Positions 43,090 to 51,849 of a DNA stretch of 57,982 nucleotides are shown in pieces. The position numbers were made by a program, and so were the translations under genes. The notes beneath the pieces are model-generated. The model worked only from the letters and a program-made list of their open reading frames with translations. It searched no databases and was not told where the DNA came from. This DNA comes from Oxalobacteraceae bacterium UBA6018. GTDB lineage: Bacteria > Pseudomonadota > Gammaproteobacteria > Burkholderiales > Burkholderiaceae_D. The DNA lies in contig DIZW01000012.1 in assembly GCA_002428015.1 (NCBI GenBank), forward strand, positions 16,821 to 74,802, read 5' to 3'. Positions within the stretch are counted from its first letter, which is position 1. Every line of letters begins with the position of its first letter.

Positions 43090-44529
43090 GGATAAGGCGA
43101 TCATGTGCTGCCGCCGGTCGCTCTCGAACACGGCAAACACGGCGGCGCAATACAGTAAGGGGTAAATCAAGGGCAACAGTGCCAGTTGCTGCCGAACCGG
43201 CTGGCGGCGGCCGGTCATGAGCTTCCTGGCGGCGCACGAGGTCACCAGGATCCAGAACAGCCACGACAGCGTGGCGCCGACGCGGTATGTGGCCAGCCGC
43301 GCCGGCGTCATCTGCCGGGCGCTGTCGTCATGGTCGAGGCCCGCGCCGCGAAAGATCCCCCAGTACGCGCCGTGGACATCGTCACGCAGCAGCAACAGCA
43401 CCTTCTTGAGCGCCAGCCGGGAAAACTGGCGCGGGTGCTCGCTGATCCAGCGCTTTCCATAGGCAAATCCGAGCCGGTTCTGTTCCAGTTCGGGCAGATG
43501 GGTAATCGGGATGGCGCCCTCGGGCGTCCAGCCGCCGGTGGCCAGCGGATTGTTAGCGCGGTAAAACACACTGCCGCCATTGGTGGCGAGGCCGCAAAAC
43601 GCCCCGTGAAAGACCATGCAATTGCGCGCGTGCCAAGGCGCCAGGGTCAGAACGGCAGCGCCCAGGATGACCGCGCTGAGCTTCACGAAGGCCGCCGCCG
43701 GCCTGGCCAGCGCGTAGCGACAACACAGCGGGACTGTGCCCGCGAACAGCAGCAGTCCGGGTTGCGCCATGGCCGCGACGCCAAAGCCGACCCCGGCCAG
43801 CGCGGCCAGGCGCCAGCGCCTGTGCGTTTCCGGCCGAAACGCAAGTACGCCCAGCGTCAGTGCCCACAAGACTGCGGCGATGGTCAGGTTCTCCTTCGAA
43901 GCAACGCCGGCAGTGAGCAGGCGGCTTGGCCAGATCGTGAACAGGATCGCCGCCAGGCCGGCGGCGCGCGCCGTGAACAGCTGCCTGGCCAGCAGCGAGA
44001 CGGCGCTCACGCCGAGCAGGTACAACACCAGGTTGGCGCTGACGATGGCAGCCAGCCCGGCACCGAACAGGGCCACAAACGGCACCAGGAACAAAGGCAA
44101 GCCCGGAGGCCAGAAGGCCCGGTAGCCTTGAGCGTCCACGAAGCTGTGCTCGGTCACCATGGCCTTGCTCAGACCGAGGTAGGTCAGGCCGTCGGACACC
44201 GGCGTCGGGTGGGTCAGCAGCGCGACCAGGACCTGGGCCGCCACCCCGGCCAGTGCGATCTTCCAGAGGGGCGCCTGGCCGGCTAGGCGCAACAGGGCCC
44301 GGTGCAGCACCGGCGCCGCCGGTCCGATCAGCAGGATTGCCAGGAGCACGCCGCCCGCGAGCTGGGCCAAGGCGCGCGCGGCCGACGTCGGCCCTAGATT
44401 GAGGCTTTCAGGCAGATAATGTGGACCGATAACGACGGCGGCCGACAGCAGCAGCCATGCGATGCCATATTCGATGCGCAGCAGCGAGTGGCTCAACACC
44501 ACCGGCCACGGCTCATTTGACTTCATCAT
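42973..44529 (-). CDS. GT39/ArnT-like polytopic membrane glycosyltransferase
   Basis: A 518-residue membrane protein with about twelve helices. A periplasmic loop after HPTPVSDGLTYLGLSKAM, and EHSFVDAQGYRAFWPPGLPLFL, resembles the acceptor and donor region of PMT/ArnT-like (GT-C) enzymes. These use polyprenyl-phosphate sugars such as those made by the neighbouring GT2 enzyme. The start may be either of two adjacent ATGs (44529 or 44526). The C-terminal 39 codons lie opposite the GT2 gene's tail. The product is only assigned at superfamily level. Confidence 0.78.
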   Translation of the reverse strand: MMKSNEPWPVVLSHSLLRIEYGIAWLLLSAAVVIGPHYLPESLNLGPTSAARALAQLAGGVLLAILLIGPAAPVLHRALLRLAGQAPLWKIALAGVAAQVLVALLTHPTPVSDGLTYLGLSKAMVTEHSFVDAQGYRAFWPPGLPLFLVPFVALFGAGLAAIVSANLVLYLLGVSAVSLLARQLFTARAAGLAAILFTIWPSRLLTAGVASKENLTIAAVLWALTLGVLAFRPETHRRWRLAALAGVGFGVAAMAQPGLLLFAGTVPLCCRYALARPAAAFVKLSAVILGAAVLTLAPWHARNCMVFHGAFCGLATNGGSVFYRANNPLATGGWTPEGAIPITHLPELEQNRLGFAYGKRWISEHPRQFSRLALKKVLLLLRDDVHGAYWGIFRGAGLDHDDSARQMTPARLATYRVGATLSWLFWILVTSCAARKLMTGRRQPVRQQLALLPLIYPLLYCAAVFAVFESDRRQHMIALSLLIVLAAGSLLDSAALPGANDAGGGTRRQRGTVAAHRA

Positions 44530-44842
44530 GACCTCATGTGCGGGCGACGGGCGACAGCGAAACGGATGGACTCCACCGGCCCGGTGCGCCGCTGCACGCA
44601 GCGACGGCGCCCGGGACCAGCATGACTGTGAACGAAACCGCGGACGGATTGTTTGCGGTACCGCAGCGGAAGGCGCCGGACGGCACGGGCTGCCTTATAG
44701 CAATTTATCGATGGTATTTTCAATCGCTCCGATAAAGAGAACCAATCAGGCTCCCCTTAATCTTGTTGTATCATTATTGCAATGAGTTCTTCTCATTCGA
44801 TAGTTTTTATTAACAGGTACACCTAACCAAACGAGGATCTCC
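44530..44842. promoter_or_regulatory. ahpC upstream region with OxyR-like site
   Basis: The first half is GC-rich and shows no gene. From about 44690 it turns AT-rich. At 44710-44746 four tetranucleotides spaced by 7 (GATG-N7-CAAT-N7-ATAA-N7-CAAT) weakly resemble the ATAG-N7-CTAT-N7-ATAG-N7-CTAT OxyR pattern: three of the four keep 3 of 4 bases, and the first is poor. GAGGAT precedes the ahpC ATG. Confidence 0.35.
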
Positions 44843-45406
44843 ATGTCTTTGATCAATACCCAAATTCCTGCATTCAAAACCCAAGCTTTCCACAATGGCA
44901 AATTCGTTGAAGTCTCGAACGAGTCGCTCAAGGGCAAGTGGTCGGTCATCATTTTCATGCCGGCAGCGTTCACGTTCAACTGCCCGACCGAAGTCGAAGA
45001 TGCGGCGGAAAACTACGCCGAGTTCCAGAAAGCCGGCGCGCAAGTGTATGTCGTCACCACCGACACCCATTTCTCGCACAAAGTGTGGCACGAGACCTCG
45101 CCGGCGGTTGGCAAGGCCCAGTTCCCACTGGTGGGCGATCCGACCCACACGCTCAGCCGCGGTTTCGGCGTGCACATCGAAGAAGAAGGCCTGGCGCTGC
45201 GCGGCACCTTCATCGTCAATCCAGACGGCGTCATCAAGACGCTGGAAATCCACGACAACGCCATTGCCCGCGACGTCAAGGAAACCCTGCGCAAGCTGAA
45301 AGCCGCCCAGTTCGTCGCCGCCAATCCTGGCCAGGTATGCCCGGCCAAATGGAACGAAGGCGCCAAGACCCTGACCCCATCGCTGGACCTGGTCGGTAAG
45401 ATCTAA
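44843..45406 (+). CDS. ahpC: Alkyl hydroperoxide reductase, peroxiredoxin subunit
   Basis: A 187-residue two-Cys peroxiredoxin that reduces H2O2, organic peroxides and peroxynitrite. The peroxidatic Cys is in AFTFNCPTEVED (about residue 50), and the resolving Cys is in GQVCPAKW near the end. DTHFSHKVWHE and FPLVGDPTHTLSRGFGV are typical of the AhpC branch. It is recharged by AhpF, encoded 203 bp downstream. Confidence 0.97.
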   Translation: MSLINTQIPAFKTQAFHNGKFVEVSNESLKGKWSVIIFMPAAFTFNCPTEVEDAAENYAEFQKAGAQVYVVTTDTHFSHKVWHETSPAVGKAQFPLVGDPTHTLSRGFGVHIEEEGLALRGTFIVNPDGVIKTLEIHDNAIARDVKETLRKLKAAQFVAANPGQVCPAKWNEGAKTLTPSLDLVGKI

Positions 45407-45453
45407 GCACGTACTCGGCACTTCAGGACGTAACAGCCGGAGCCGTCCGCGGC

Positions 45454-45495
45454 TGGGATCAGCCCCCGACGTTTCAGTTTGGGGGGCTGATCCCA
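45454..45495 (+). terminator. Strong hairpin between ahpC and ahpF
   Basis: TGGGATCAGCCCCC (45454-45467) pairs perfectly with GGGGGCTGATCCCA (45482-45495), a 14-bp stem with a 14-nt loop. No T-run follows. Its place between the genes suggests partial termination or mRNA protection, which could make AhpC more abundant than AhpF. Confidence 0.55.
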
Positions 45496-45548
45496 CAGCA
45501 GAAGAGGCAAGCCCAATGCCGTCCGCGGCCAAAGCTCGGCCCCGGCTA

Positions 45549-45580
45549 AGCACCAAAGCACCAAAGCACCAAAGCACCAA
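45549..45580 (+). repeat. Four tandem AGCACCAA octamers
   Basis: Four exact head-to-tail copies of the 8-bp unit lie 29 bp before the ahpF ATG in untranslated DNA. The tract is free of structure and could change length by slippage. Confidence 0.8.
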
Positions 45581-45609
45581 TCGAACACCAACAAGAAACG
45601 GAACTCGCC

Positions 45610-47205
45610 ATGCTCGACGCCACCTTGAAGACCCAGCTGCAAGCCTACCTGCAAAACCTGCGCGCGCCGATCGAGCTGATCGCCACGCTGGACGCGAGTG
45701 CCAAGAGCGTCGAACTGCGCGAGCTGCTGGTCGAGATCGCCAGCCTGTCCGACAAGGTCAGCGTCAACGAGTCCGGCACTGACCGCCGCACGCCCTCGTT
45801 CGTGATCGCCCGCCAGGGCGAGCGCAACGGCGTGCGCTTCGCCGCCATTCCCCTCGGCCACGAATTCACCTCGCTGGTGCTGGCCCTGCTGTGGACCGGC
45901 GGCCATCCGCCGAAAGTGGCGCCGCAAGTGCTCGACCAGATCCGCGCCCTCGACGGCAAGATGGACTTCGACATCTACATGTCGCTGTCGTGCCACAACT
46001 GCCCGGACGTGGTCCAGGCGGCGGCCCTGATGGCCATCTACAACCCCAACATCACCACCGTGATCATCGACGGCGGCATGTTCCCGGCCGAAGTCGACGC
46101 GCGCCAGGTGATGGCGGTGCCGATGGTATTCAAGAATGACAGCCTGTTCGGCTCCGGCCGCATGACGCTGGAAGAAATCGTCGGCAAGCTCGACGTGCAC
46201 GCGGCCGGCCGCGACGCCGCCCGCCTGAGCGACAAGGAAGCGTTCGACATGCTGGTCGTCGGGGGCGGCCCGGCCGGTGCCGCGGCGGCCGTGTATGCGG
46301 CGCGCAAGGGCATCCGCGTGGGCGTGGCGGCCGAGCGTTTTGGCGGCCAGACCAACGACACCATGGCCATCGAGAACTACATCTCGGTGCTGGAAACCGA
46401 CGGCCCGAAATTCGCGTTGGCGCTCGAAGCCCAAACGCGCCATTACGATGTCGACATCATGAACCTGCAGCGCGCCGAGCGCATTGTGCCGGCCGCCACC
46501 CCGGGCGGGCTGATCGAAGTGCACCTGCACAACGGCGGCGTGCTCAAGGCGCGCAGCGTGGTGCTGTCGACCGGCGCGCGCTGGAGGAACGTCAACGTCC
46601 CCGGCGAAGCGGAGTACAAGAACAAGGGCGTGGCTTATTGCCCGCACTGCGACGGCCCGCTGTTCAAGGGCAAGCGCGTGGCGGTCATCGGCGGCGGCAA
46701 TTCCGGCGTGGAGGCGGCGATCGACCTGGCCGGCCTGGTCCAGCACGTGACGGTGGTGGAGTTTGCCGACGCGCTCAAGGCCGACGCGGTGCTGGTCAAC
46801 AAGCTCAACAGCCTGGCCAACGTCACCGTCCACGTCAACGCCCAGACCACCGAGATCACCGGCGACGGCACCCGGGTCAATGGCCTGAGCTACCAGGACC
46901 GCGCTTCCAAGGTGGTCCACCATGTTGGCCTGGAAGGCGTGTTCGTGCAGATCGGCCTGGTGCCGAACACGGAGTTCCTCAAAGGAACGCTGGAACTGAG
47001 CAAGTTCGGCGAAATCGCCATCGACGCCAAGTGCCACACCAGCTTGCCGGGCGTGTTCGCCGCCGGCGACGTGACCACGGTACCGTTCAAGCAGATCGTC
47101 ATCGCCGCCGGCGAAGGCGCAAAAGCGGCGCTGAGCGCGTTCGACTACCTGATCCGCCAGCCGGTGGCGGCCGCGGCGCTGCCCGAGACAGTGGCGCTTA
47201 TGTAA
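45610..47205 (+). CDS. ahpF: Alkyl hydroperoxide reductase, flavoprotein subunit
   Basis: A 531-residue flavoprotein disulfide reductase passing electrons from NAD(P)H to AhpC. The N-terminal double thioredoxin fold contains the CHNC pair (SLSCHNCPDVVQ). The FAD site is MLVVGGGPAGAAAAVYAARKG, the redox-active pair is in YCPHCDGPLF, and the NAD site is VAVIGGGNSGVEAAIDLA. GVFAAGDVTTVPFKQIVIAAGEG closes the second FAD region. The length is standard. Confidence 0.97.
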   Translation: MLDATLKTQLQAYLQNLRAPIELIATLDASAKSVELRELLVEIASLSDKVSVNESGTDRRTPSFVIARQGERNGVRFAAIPLGHEFTSLVLALLWTGGHPPKVAPQVLDQIRALDGKMDFDIYMSLSCHNCPDVVQAAALMAIYNPNITTVIIDGGMFPAEVDARQVMAVPMVFKNDSLFGSGRMTLEEIVGKLDVHAAGRDAARLSDKEAFDMLVVGGGPAGAAAAVYAARKGIRVGVAAERFGGQTNDTMAIENYISVLETDGPKFALALEAQTRHYDVDIMNLQRAERIVPAATPGGLIEVHLHNGGVLKARSVVLSTGARWRNVNVPGEAEYKNKGVAYCPHCDGPLFKGKRVAVIGGGNSGVEAAIDLAGLVQHVTVVEFADALKADAVLVNKLNSLANVTVHVNAQTTEITGDGTRVNGLSYQDRASKVVHHVGLEGVFVQIGLVPNTEFLKGTLELSKFGEIAIDAKCHTSLPGVFAAGDVTTVPFKQIVIAAGEGAKAALSAFDYLIRQPVAAAALPETVALM

Positions 47206-47289
47206 GCGAGGAACCCGCGCCGCCCGGCCGCGTCGGTGCGTTCGAGCTGCACGATCCCCGATGAGAAGGTGGTAGGTCGTCCGGTCCGC

Positions 47290-47847
47290 CTACAACGGTA
47301 TCAGAAATTGCCACGTGATAATGGTACGGGCGCCAAAGACAAGGGCGCCCAGGAGCAACACGATGGTGGGATAAAACGTCAGTGCAAAGCCAAGTGCACG
47401 GCCAGGCGCGCCCCGAGCATAGCCCCAGAAGAACAATACCCGGCCGGACACGAACATCAGTGCTGCCACGAGCACGACATCCACCACGCTAGCGGGCGCA
47501 AGCACAGCCCACGCAGCGTAAACCGGTAACGCGAGCGCCAGCTGCTCCAAGGTGTTCTGAAGCAGCGCTTGCAGCAGCCTGGCGCGATCGGTGCCAGCAG
47601 TGAGCCCGCTGCCGTCGAGGTCTTGCGGCGTGCGAAACCGGTGGGCCGCCAGGCGTGCGATGCAAACAGCGAGGGTGGCCGTTGCCGCGACGGCGGACAG
47701 CGCGAGCGGTTGGAGTCGCCCAGCCAGCGTGTCCGGCAGCAGTCCAGCAGGCTGCAGGTACACCGTCAGGCACATGCCGGCAATGGCGATGGCCAGGCCG
47801 CTTGCCATGCCAAGCGCGACGCCACGCTGGGGTTTGGATAGGTTCAC
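47290..47847 (-). CDS. MAPEG-family membrane protein
   Basis: A 185-residue protein with four membrane segments. The MAPEG features are RARLLQALLQNTLEQLALALPVY and FVSGRVLFFWGYARGAPGRALGFALTFYPT. Eukaryotic relatives are glutathione- and eicosanoid-linked enzymes; bacterial function is mostly unknown. It lies convergent to ahpF and close to a secreted protein gene, with no clear operon. Confidence 0.85.
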   Translation of the reverse strand: MNLSKPQRGVALGMASGLAIAIAGMCLTVYLQPAGLLPDTLAGRLQPLALSAVAATATLAVCIARLAAHRFRTPQDLDGSGLTAGTDRARLLQALLQNTLEQLALALPVYAAWAVLAPASVVDVVLVAALMFVSGRVLFFWGYARGAPGRALGFALTFYPTIVLLLGALVFGARTIITWQFLIPL

Positions 47848-48056
47848 CGAGGAATGCTCACGACAGCGATCGCGCGTAGTGCGCTGCGGCGCTGCGGTTT
47901 GTGGCTATGCTCATGGTCAACCTTCCTTCAGTTCAGCGGGATCGAACGCGTGACGCGCAAGCCGCTCCGGCTCGCCAGGTCAATTCCTATGCTGACATAA
48001 AGTCGAGATCGGTGCCACACTCGCTTCATGTCTTCTGGCGTGCTGCCAGGCTGCGC

Positions 48057-49073
48057 TTAGTCGATGCGCGGAAGATTCCTGACGCATCGTCCTAACTCTG
48101 AACGGGTCACGAAAACGGACGGACTTCCCTCGACGTAACTACCGACATCGTACGGATCGAAGTGAAATTCGATTCCGTCCGGTAGGGCCAGGAATTTGGC
48201 GTCACCGAGTTCGTGCAGCGCACCTTCCTGATACTTACTCAAATTCCGCACTTGAAGCTTGGAAGCAATCGCAACCGATACTTTCCTACGACAGCTTGGG
48301 CCCAGGTCAAGGAATCGATCCAGACCCAGGGGAGACATCTTGCCATCCCGCAGCTCGAAATGCCGCATTGTCGAAGTGCTCGTGCCATGCGCGCCGGGGG
48401 CGGTATAGCCATAGGTCGTGGCATCGAGCGACACGAGCGCCGGGGAATGCCAGTCGACCATGACGCTGTTCGCGCATTCCGTCAGATCAGTACACGCTCG
48501 CAACCCTGTTCGCATCCAGTCATTGGCGACAGCGTCGCTTAGGACTGGAAACAGGGCGGAGAACCGGAAAGGTCGTGAGCCCGCAGGCTGCGTCGACGTC
48601 GCCGGCCGTGTCACCGCTACTTCCCGGTAGAGAAATGCGCGGTGCAGCGTAATAGAGCGCTGCGTGCCAAGCGTCGACGACGTCCAGTTTCCCGAGCCGC
48701 TAAGCCGGTCAGGCGCCAGTGCGATCGTAAACGTCTCAACGGCGTTCGCGATCGGCTTCAACTGCACAAGCTTGATCGTGCCGGCTGGGGCGTCCAGTGC
48801 CGACAGCACAATGCGCTCTCCATTGAAATGGCGCGGATACCAGTATGCGTTCCATACCTCTGCCGTGTGATCGGAAACTGAAGTCGGGCGCGGGTAGGCA
48901 AGCTGAATCTGGAACGGCGTGCCGTCCGCGAAGCGTCCATCGTAAAGACCGCCCGCGTCCCACTCGATACGGTCGGGCGCGAGCATGAAGTCCTCGTGAT
49001 CTTCGGCTCGCGCACACGGTAGCCATATCAACAAAGCGAGGCATGCCAGGCAGCTTTTCAGGTTCGCGTGCAT
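48057..49073 (-). CDS. Secreted protein with DUF3298/RsiV-like C-terminus
   Basis: A 338-residue exported protein with a signal peptide (SCLACLALLIWLPCARA). The C-terminal part has the DUF3298-type pattern: RHFELRDGKMSPLGLDRFLD, then KFLALPDGIEFHFDPYDVGSYVEGSPSVFVTRSEL. In RsiV-like proteins this domain binds lysozyme, but no anti-sigma part is present here. The N-terminal half is unassigned. GC content is lower than in neighbours. It lies between the MAPEG gene and the efflux operon, with no partner visible. Confidence 0.75.
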   Translation of the reverse strand: MHANLKSCLACLALLIWLPCARAEDHEDFMLAPDRIEWDAGGLYDGRFADGTPFQIQLAYPRPTSVSDHTAEVWNAYWYPRHFNGERIVLSALDAPAGTIKLVQLKPIANAVETFTIALAPDRLSGSGNWTSSTLGTQRSITLHRAFLYREVAVTRPATSTQPAGSRPFRFSALFPVLSDAVANDWMRTGLRACTDLTECANSVMVDWHSPALVSLDATTYGYTAPGAHGTSTSTMRHFELRDGKMSPLGLDRFLDLGPSCRRKVSVAIASKLQVRNLSKYQEGALHELGDAKFLALPDGIEFHFDPYDVGSYVEGSPSVFVTRSELGRCVRNLPRID

Positions 49074-49233
49074 CCGGAAAGGTCCTTTTGGAATCTACGC
49101 CGAGGGCGTGGTATATGTCCTCGTCACTCTATCCAAAAAGGCAGCTGTCGTCATCAAAACAAACGGCGTGGTTCTATCTTCGTGCTTGATGGGATCTGAC
49201 TGTTGCGCACCTTAAAGCTCCGTGCATACAGAC

Positions 49234-50388
49234 TTACTTGGCCAGATTACGCGCAATGATCGCGTCGGCCGCCACTTGCGCCTCCTGCATGGGCTGGGTC
49301 AGCGCCGTAGTGGCGTAGTGCGCCGGCGGCGCCAGCGTGCCCAGCGCGCCGCCGCGCTGCTCGGTAATGTCGATGTCCACCGTGGCCGACAGGCCGACCC
49401 GCAGCGGATGCGCCGCCAGTTCCTTGGGATCGAGAGCGATGCGCACCGGCAGGCGCTGCACCACCTTGATCCAGTTGCCGCTTGCGTTCTGCGCCGGCAG
49501 CAGCGAAAACGCGCTGCCGGTCCCGGCCGACAGGCCCATCACCTTACCGTGGAACTGCACTTTGCCGCCGTACATATCGGCCTCGATGATGGCGGGCTGG
49601 CCGACGCGGATGTCGCGCAGCTCCGACTCTTTGAAGTTGGCGTCGACCCACAGCTGGTCCAGCGGCACGATCGACAGCAGCGGCGCGCCCGGCGTGATGT
49701 GGCTGCCCACCTGCACGCTGCGCTTGGCCACATACCCCGACACCGGGGCGACGATGGCGTTGCGGCGCGTGGCCAGCCAGGCCTGGATGTAGTCGGCCTT
49801 GGCCGCCAGCACGCTCGGGTGCAGTTCCGGTTTCACGCCGGCGATGGCTCCCTGGGCGGCGTCCAGCTGCTTCTGCGCGACCTCGAGCGCGGCGCGGGCG
49901 TTGTCGACCGCCTGGCGCGCATGCGCAATGTCTTCGCCGGAGACGGTGTGGTCGGCCGCCAGCGGCAGCCTGCGCGCCAGGTCGGTCTGGGCCGCCTTGA
50001 GCATCACCTGGCGCTCGTCCACGACGGCGCGCAGCGGGTCGACGTTGAGATAGCGCTCGCGCTGCTGGCGCACGGCCGTGCCCAGGCGGGCCGCGGCCTG
50101 GTTGAGCGCGACCTGGGCGTCGGTCGGATCGAGCTTGATCAAGTCCGCGCCGGCTTGCACCATCTGGGTTTCGTCGGCCGCGATGTCGATCACGCTGCCG
50201 GCGACCTGCGACGACACCGTCACCAGGTTGCCGCCGACGTAGGCGTTATCGGTCTTGATCCGGGTCGAGCCAACCAGGTAGTACCAGATGCCCCAAGCCA
50301 GGCCGGCCAGGATGAACAGCACGGTAATGGCCAGCAGGACGGCCTTGCGTTTTTTAGGAGCGGGTTGGATGTCGATCGTCATGGTCAT
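49234..50388 (-). CDS. emrA: EmrA/HlyD-type membrane fusion protein
   Basis: A 384-residue periplasmic adaptor of a tripartite efflux pump. One N-terminal membrane helix (AVLLAITVLFILAGLAWGIWYYLVG) is followed by the biotinyl-lipoyl half-motif (TDNAYVGGNLVTVSSQVAGSV). Helical hairpins come next, then the second half-motif (APVSGYVAKRSVQVGSHITPGAPLLSIV) and PGMSATV-like LRVGLSATVDID. The ATG overlaps the outer-membrane gene stop by 4 bp. Last gene of the marR-emrB-OMF-emrA unit. Confidence 0.93.
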   Translation of the reverse strand: MTMTIDIQPAPKKRKAVLLAITVLFILAGLAWGIWYYLVGSTRIKTDNAYVGGNLVTVSSQVAGSVIDIAADETQMVQAGADLIKLDPTDAQVALNQAAARLGTAVRQQRERYLNVDPLRAVVDERQVMLKAAQTDLARRLPLAADHTVSGEDIAHARQAVDNARAALEVAQKQLDAAQGAIAGVKPELHPSVLAAKADYIQAWLATRRNAIVAPVSGYVAKRSVQVGSHITPGAPLLSIVPLDQLWVDANFKESELRDIRVGQPAIIEADMYGGKVQFHGKVMGLSAGTGSAFSLLPAQNASGNWIKVVQRLPVRIALDPKELAAHPLRVGLSATVDIDITEQRGGALGTLAPPAHYATTALTQPMQEAQVAADAIIARNLAK

Positions 50389-51848
50389 TGCGTCTTGGTG
50401 GTGGGCGTGGATGGGGATGCGGCGGCCTGCTGCGCGTCGGCGCGGTAGCCGCCGCCGAGCGCGTCGATCAGCGCGACCTGGGTCTGCAGGGCGGCGTCGC
50501 GCAACTGCAGGGCGGCGTCGTCCTGCTGCAGCAGCGCGAGCCGCGCCTGCAGCACCGTGGCGCGGTCGGCCAGGTCGTGCTTGAAGCGCTTGTCCGCGCT
50601 CGCCAGCAGGGCCGCGCTGGCGCTTCGGGTGGCGGCGTGCGACTCGGCCTGGCGGGCGATGCCTTGCAGGGTCGCGCCTTCCTGGGCCACGTTGCGCACC
50701 GCGTCGACCAGCAGCCGGTTGTAGTCTTCGATCAGCTCATTGCGCTCGGCGCGGCGCTGGTCGATCGCCGCGTTCAGGCGGGCGCTGTCGAACAGCGGCA
50801 TGCGCAGCATTCCGCCAGCCAGCATGGTCAGGCTGTCGGCGCGCAGCAGCCGGCTGATCGAGACCGCGTCCAGGCCGATGGCGGCGTTCAGGTTCAGGTC
50901 GGGGTAGAAGGCGGCGCGGCTGGCATCGATGCGGCCAAGCGCCGCCTCAACGCGCCAGCGGGCCGCCTGCAGGTCAGGGCGGCGCGCCAGCAGTTCGATG
51001 CCCAGTTGGGCCGGCAGCGCGGCATCGACCTCGGGCAGCGGCCGCGCTTGCGGCGCCGGTTCGGCACTGGACGACGCGGTCAGCGCGCGCAGGGCTTCGC
51101 GTTCGCGCGCGGCGACGGTGGCCAGGCGCGCGTCCTCCTCGCCCAGCGCGGCCAGGTCGCGCTCGGCGCCGTGCTGTTCGTCGCTGGTGGCCAGGCCCTG
51201 GCGCACGCGCGCCACGCGCGCCGCCAGCAGGTCGCGCTGAATTGCCTGGCGCTGGTGCACATTGTCGGCGCGCGCCATCAGCGCCTGCAGCTTGAAGTAG
51301 CTCTGCGCGACCGCACCGGCCAGGGTCTTCTCGGCCTGGCTGGCGTCGGCCTGGCGCGCGTTGACTTCGCCCAGCGCCGCGGCCACCAGCGCGCGCTGTT
51401 TGCCCCACCAGTCGAAGTCGTATGCGGCCTTGATCTGCACGGCGGCGTCGTTGAAGAAGTTGCCGCCGATCGGTTCCGGGAACAGGCCGTTGCCGGAGTA
51501 GCGCTGGCGGTTCAGGCCAGTTTCCAGGCCCAGCGAGGCGCCGCCGCTGCTTTGTTCGGCCCTGAGCAGCACCCGTGCGTTCGTCACCCGCGCCTGGGCC
51601 ACGGCCAGGGTCGGGCTGGCGGCCAGCGCCTGGGTGACCAGCGCGTCCAGCTGGGGATCGTGGAACTGGCGCCACCACTGCGCTTCGGGCCAGCCGTCGC
51701 GCGCCAGGTGAATGCTGGCGGCGTGCTGGGCGCGTGCGAAGTCCGGCTGGGCCGCGATCGTGGTATCGGGCGGCACGTGGGCGCAGCCGCCCAGGCCGAG
51801 GGCCAGGAGCAGCGCGGGGAGGGCGAGTAAGCGAGTTTTCATGGTCAT
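50385..51848 (-). CDS. Outer-membrane efflux lipoprotein (NodT/OprM type)
   Basis: A 487-residue outer-membrane channel. The lipobox is LGLGGCAH. The TolC-like repeats include WWRQFHDPQLDALVTQALAASPTLAVAQARV and, in the second half, RRPDLQAARWRVEAALGRIDASRAAFYPDLNLNA. The start at 51848 lies 1 bp after the emrB stop; a TTG at 51857 and an ATG at 51842 are alternatives. It forms the exit duct for the EmrA-EmrB-like pump. Confidence 0.92.
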   Translation of the reverse strand: MTMKTRLLALPALLLALGLGGCAHVPPDTTIAAQPDFARAQHAASIHLARDGWPEAQWWRQFHDPQLDALVTQALAASPTLAVAQARVTNARVLLRAEQSSGGASLGLETGLNRQRYSGNGLFPEPIGGNFFNDAAVQIKAAYDFDWWGKQRALVAAALGEVNARQADASQAEKTLAGAVAQSYFKLQALMARADNVHQRQAIQRDLLAARVARVRQGLATSDEQHGAERDLAALGEEDARLATVAAREREALRALTASSSAEPAPQARPLPEVDAALPAQLGIELLARRPDLQAARWRVEAALGRIDASRAAFYPDLNLNAAIGLDAVSISRLLRADSLTMLAGGMLRMPLFDSARLNAAIDQRRAERNELIEDYNRLLVDAVRNVAQEGATLQGIARQAESHAATRSASAALLASADKRFKHDLADRATVLQARLALLQQDDAALQLRDAALQTQVALIDALGGGYRADAQQAAASPSTPTTKTQ

Positions 51849-51849
51849 G

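Noticed and set aside
44710..44746. Firm OxyR site before ahpC
   Set aside because: Spacing fits but the first tetranucleotide is poor and only about 10 of 16 bases agree, so it is kept only as a low-confidence regulatory region.
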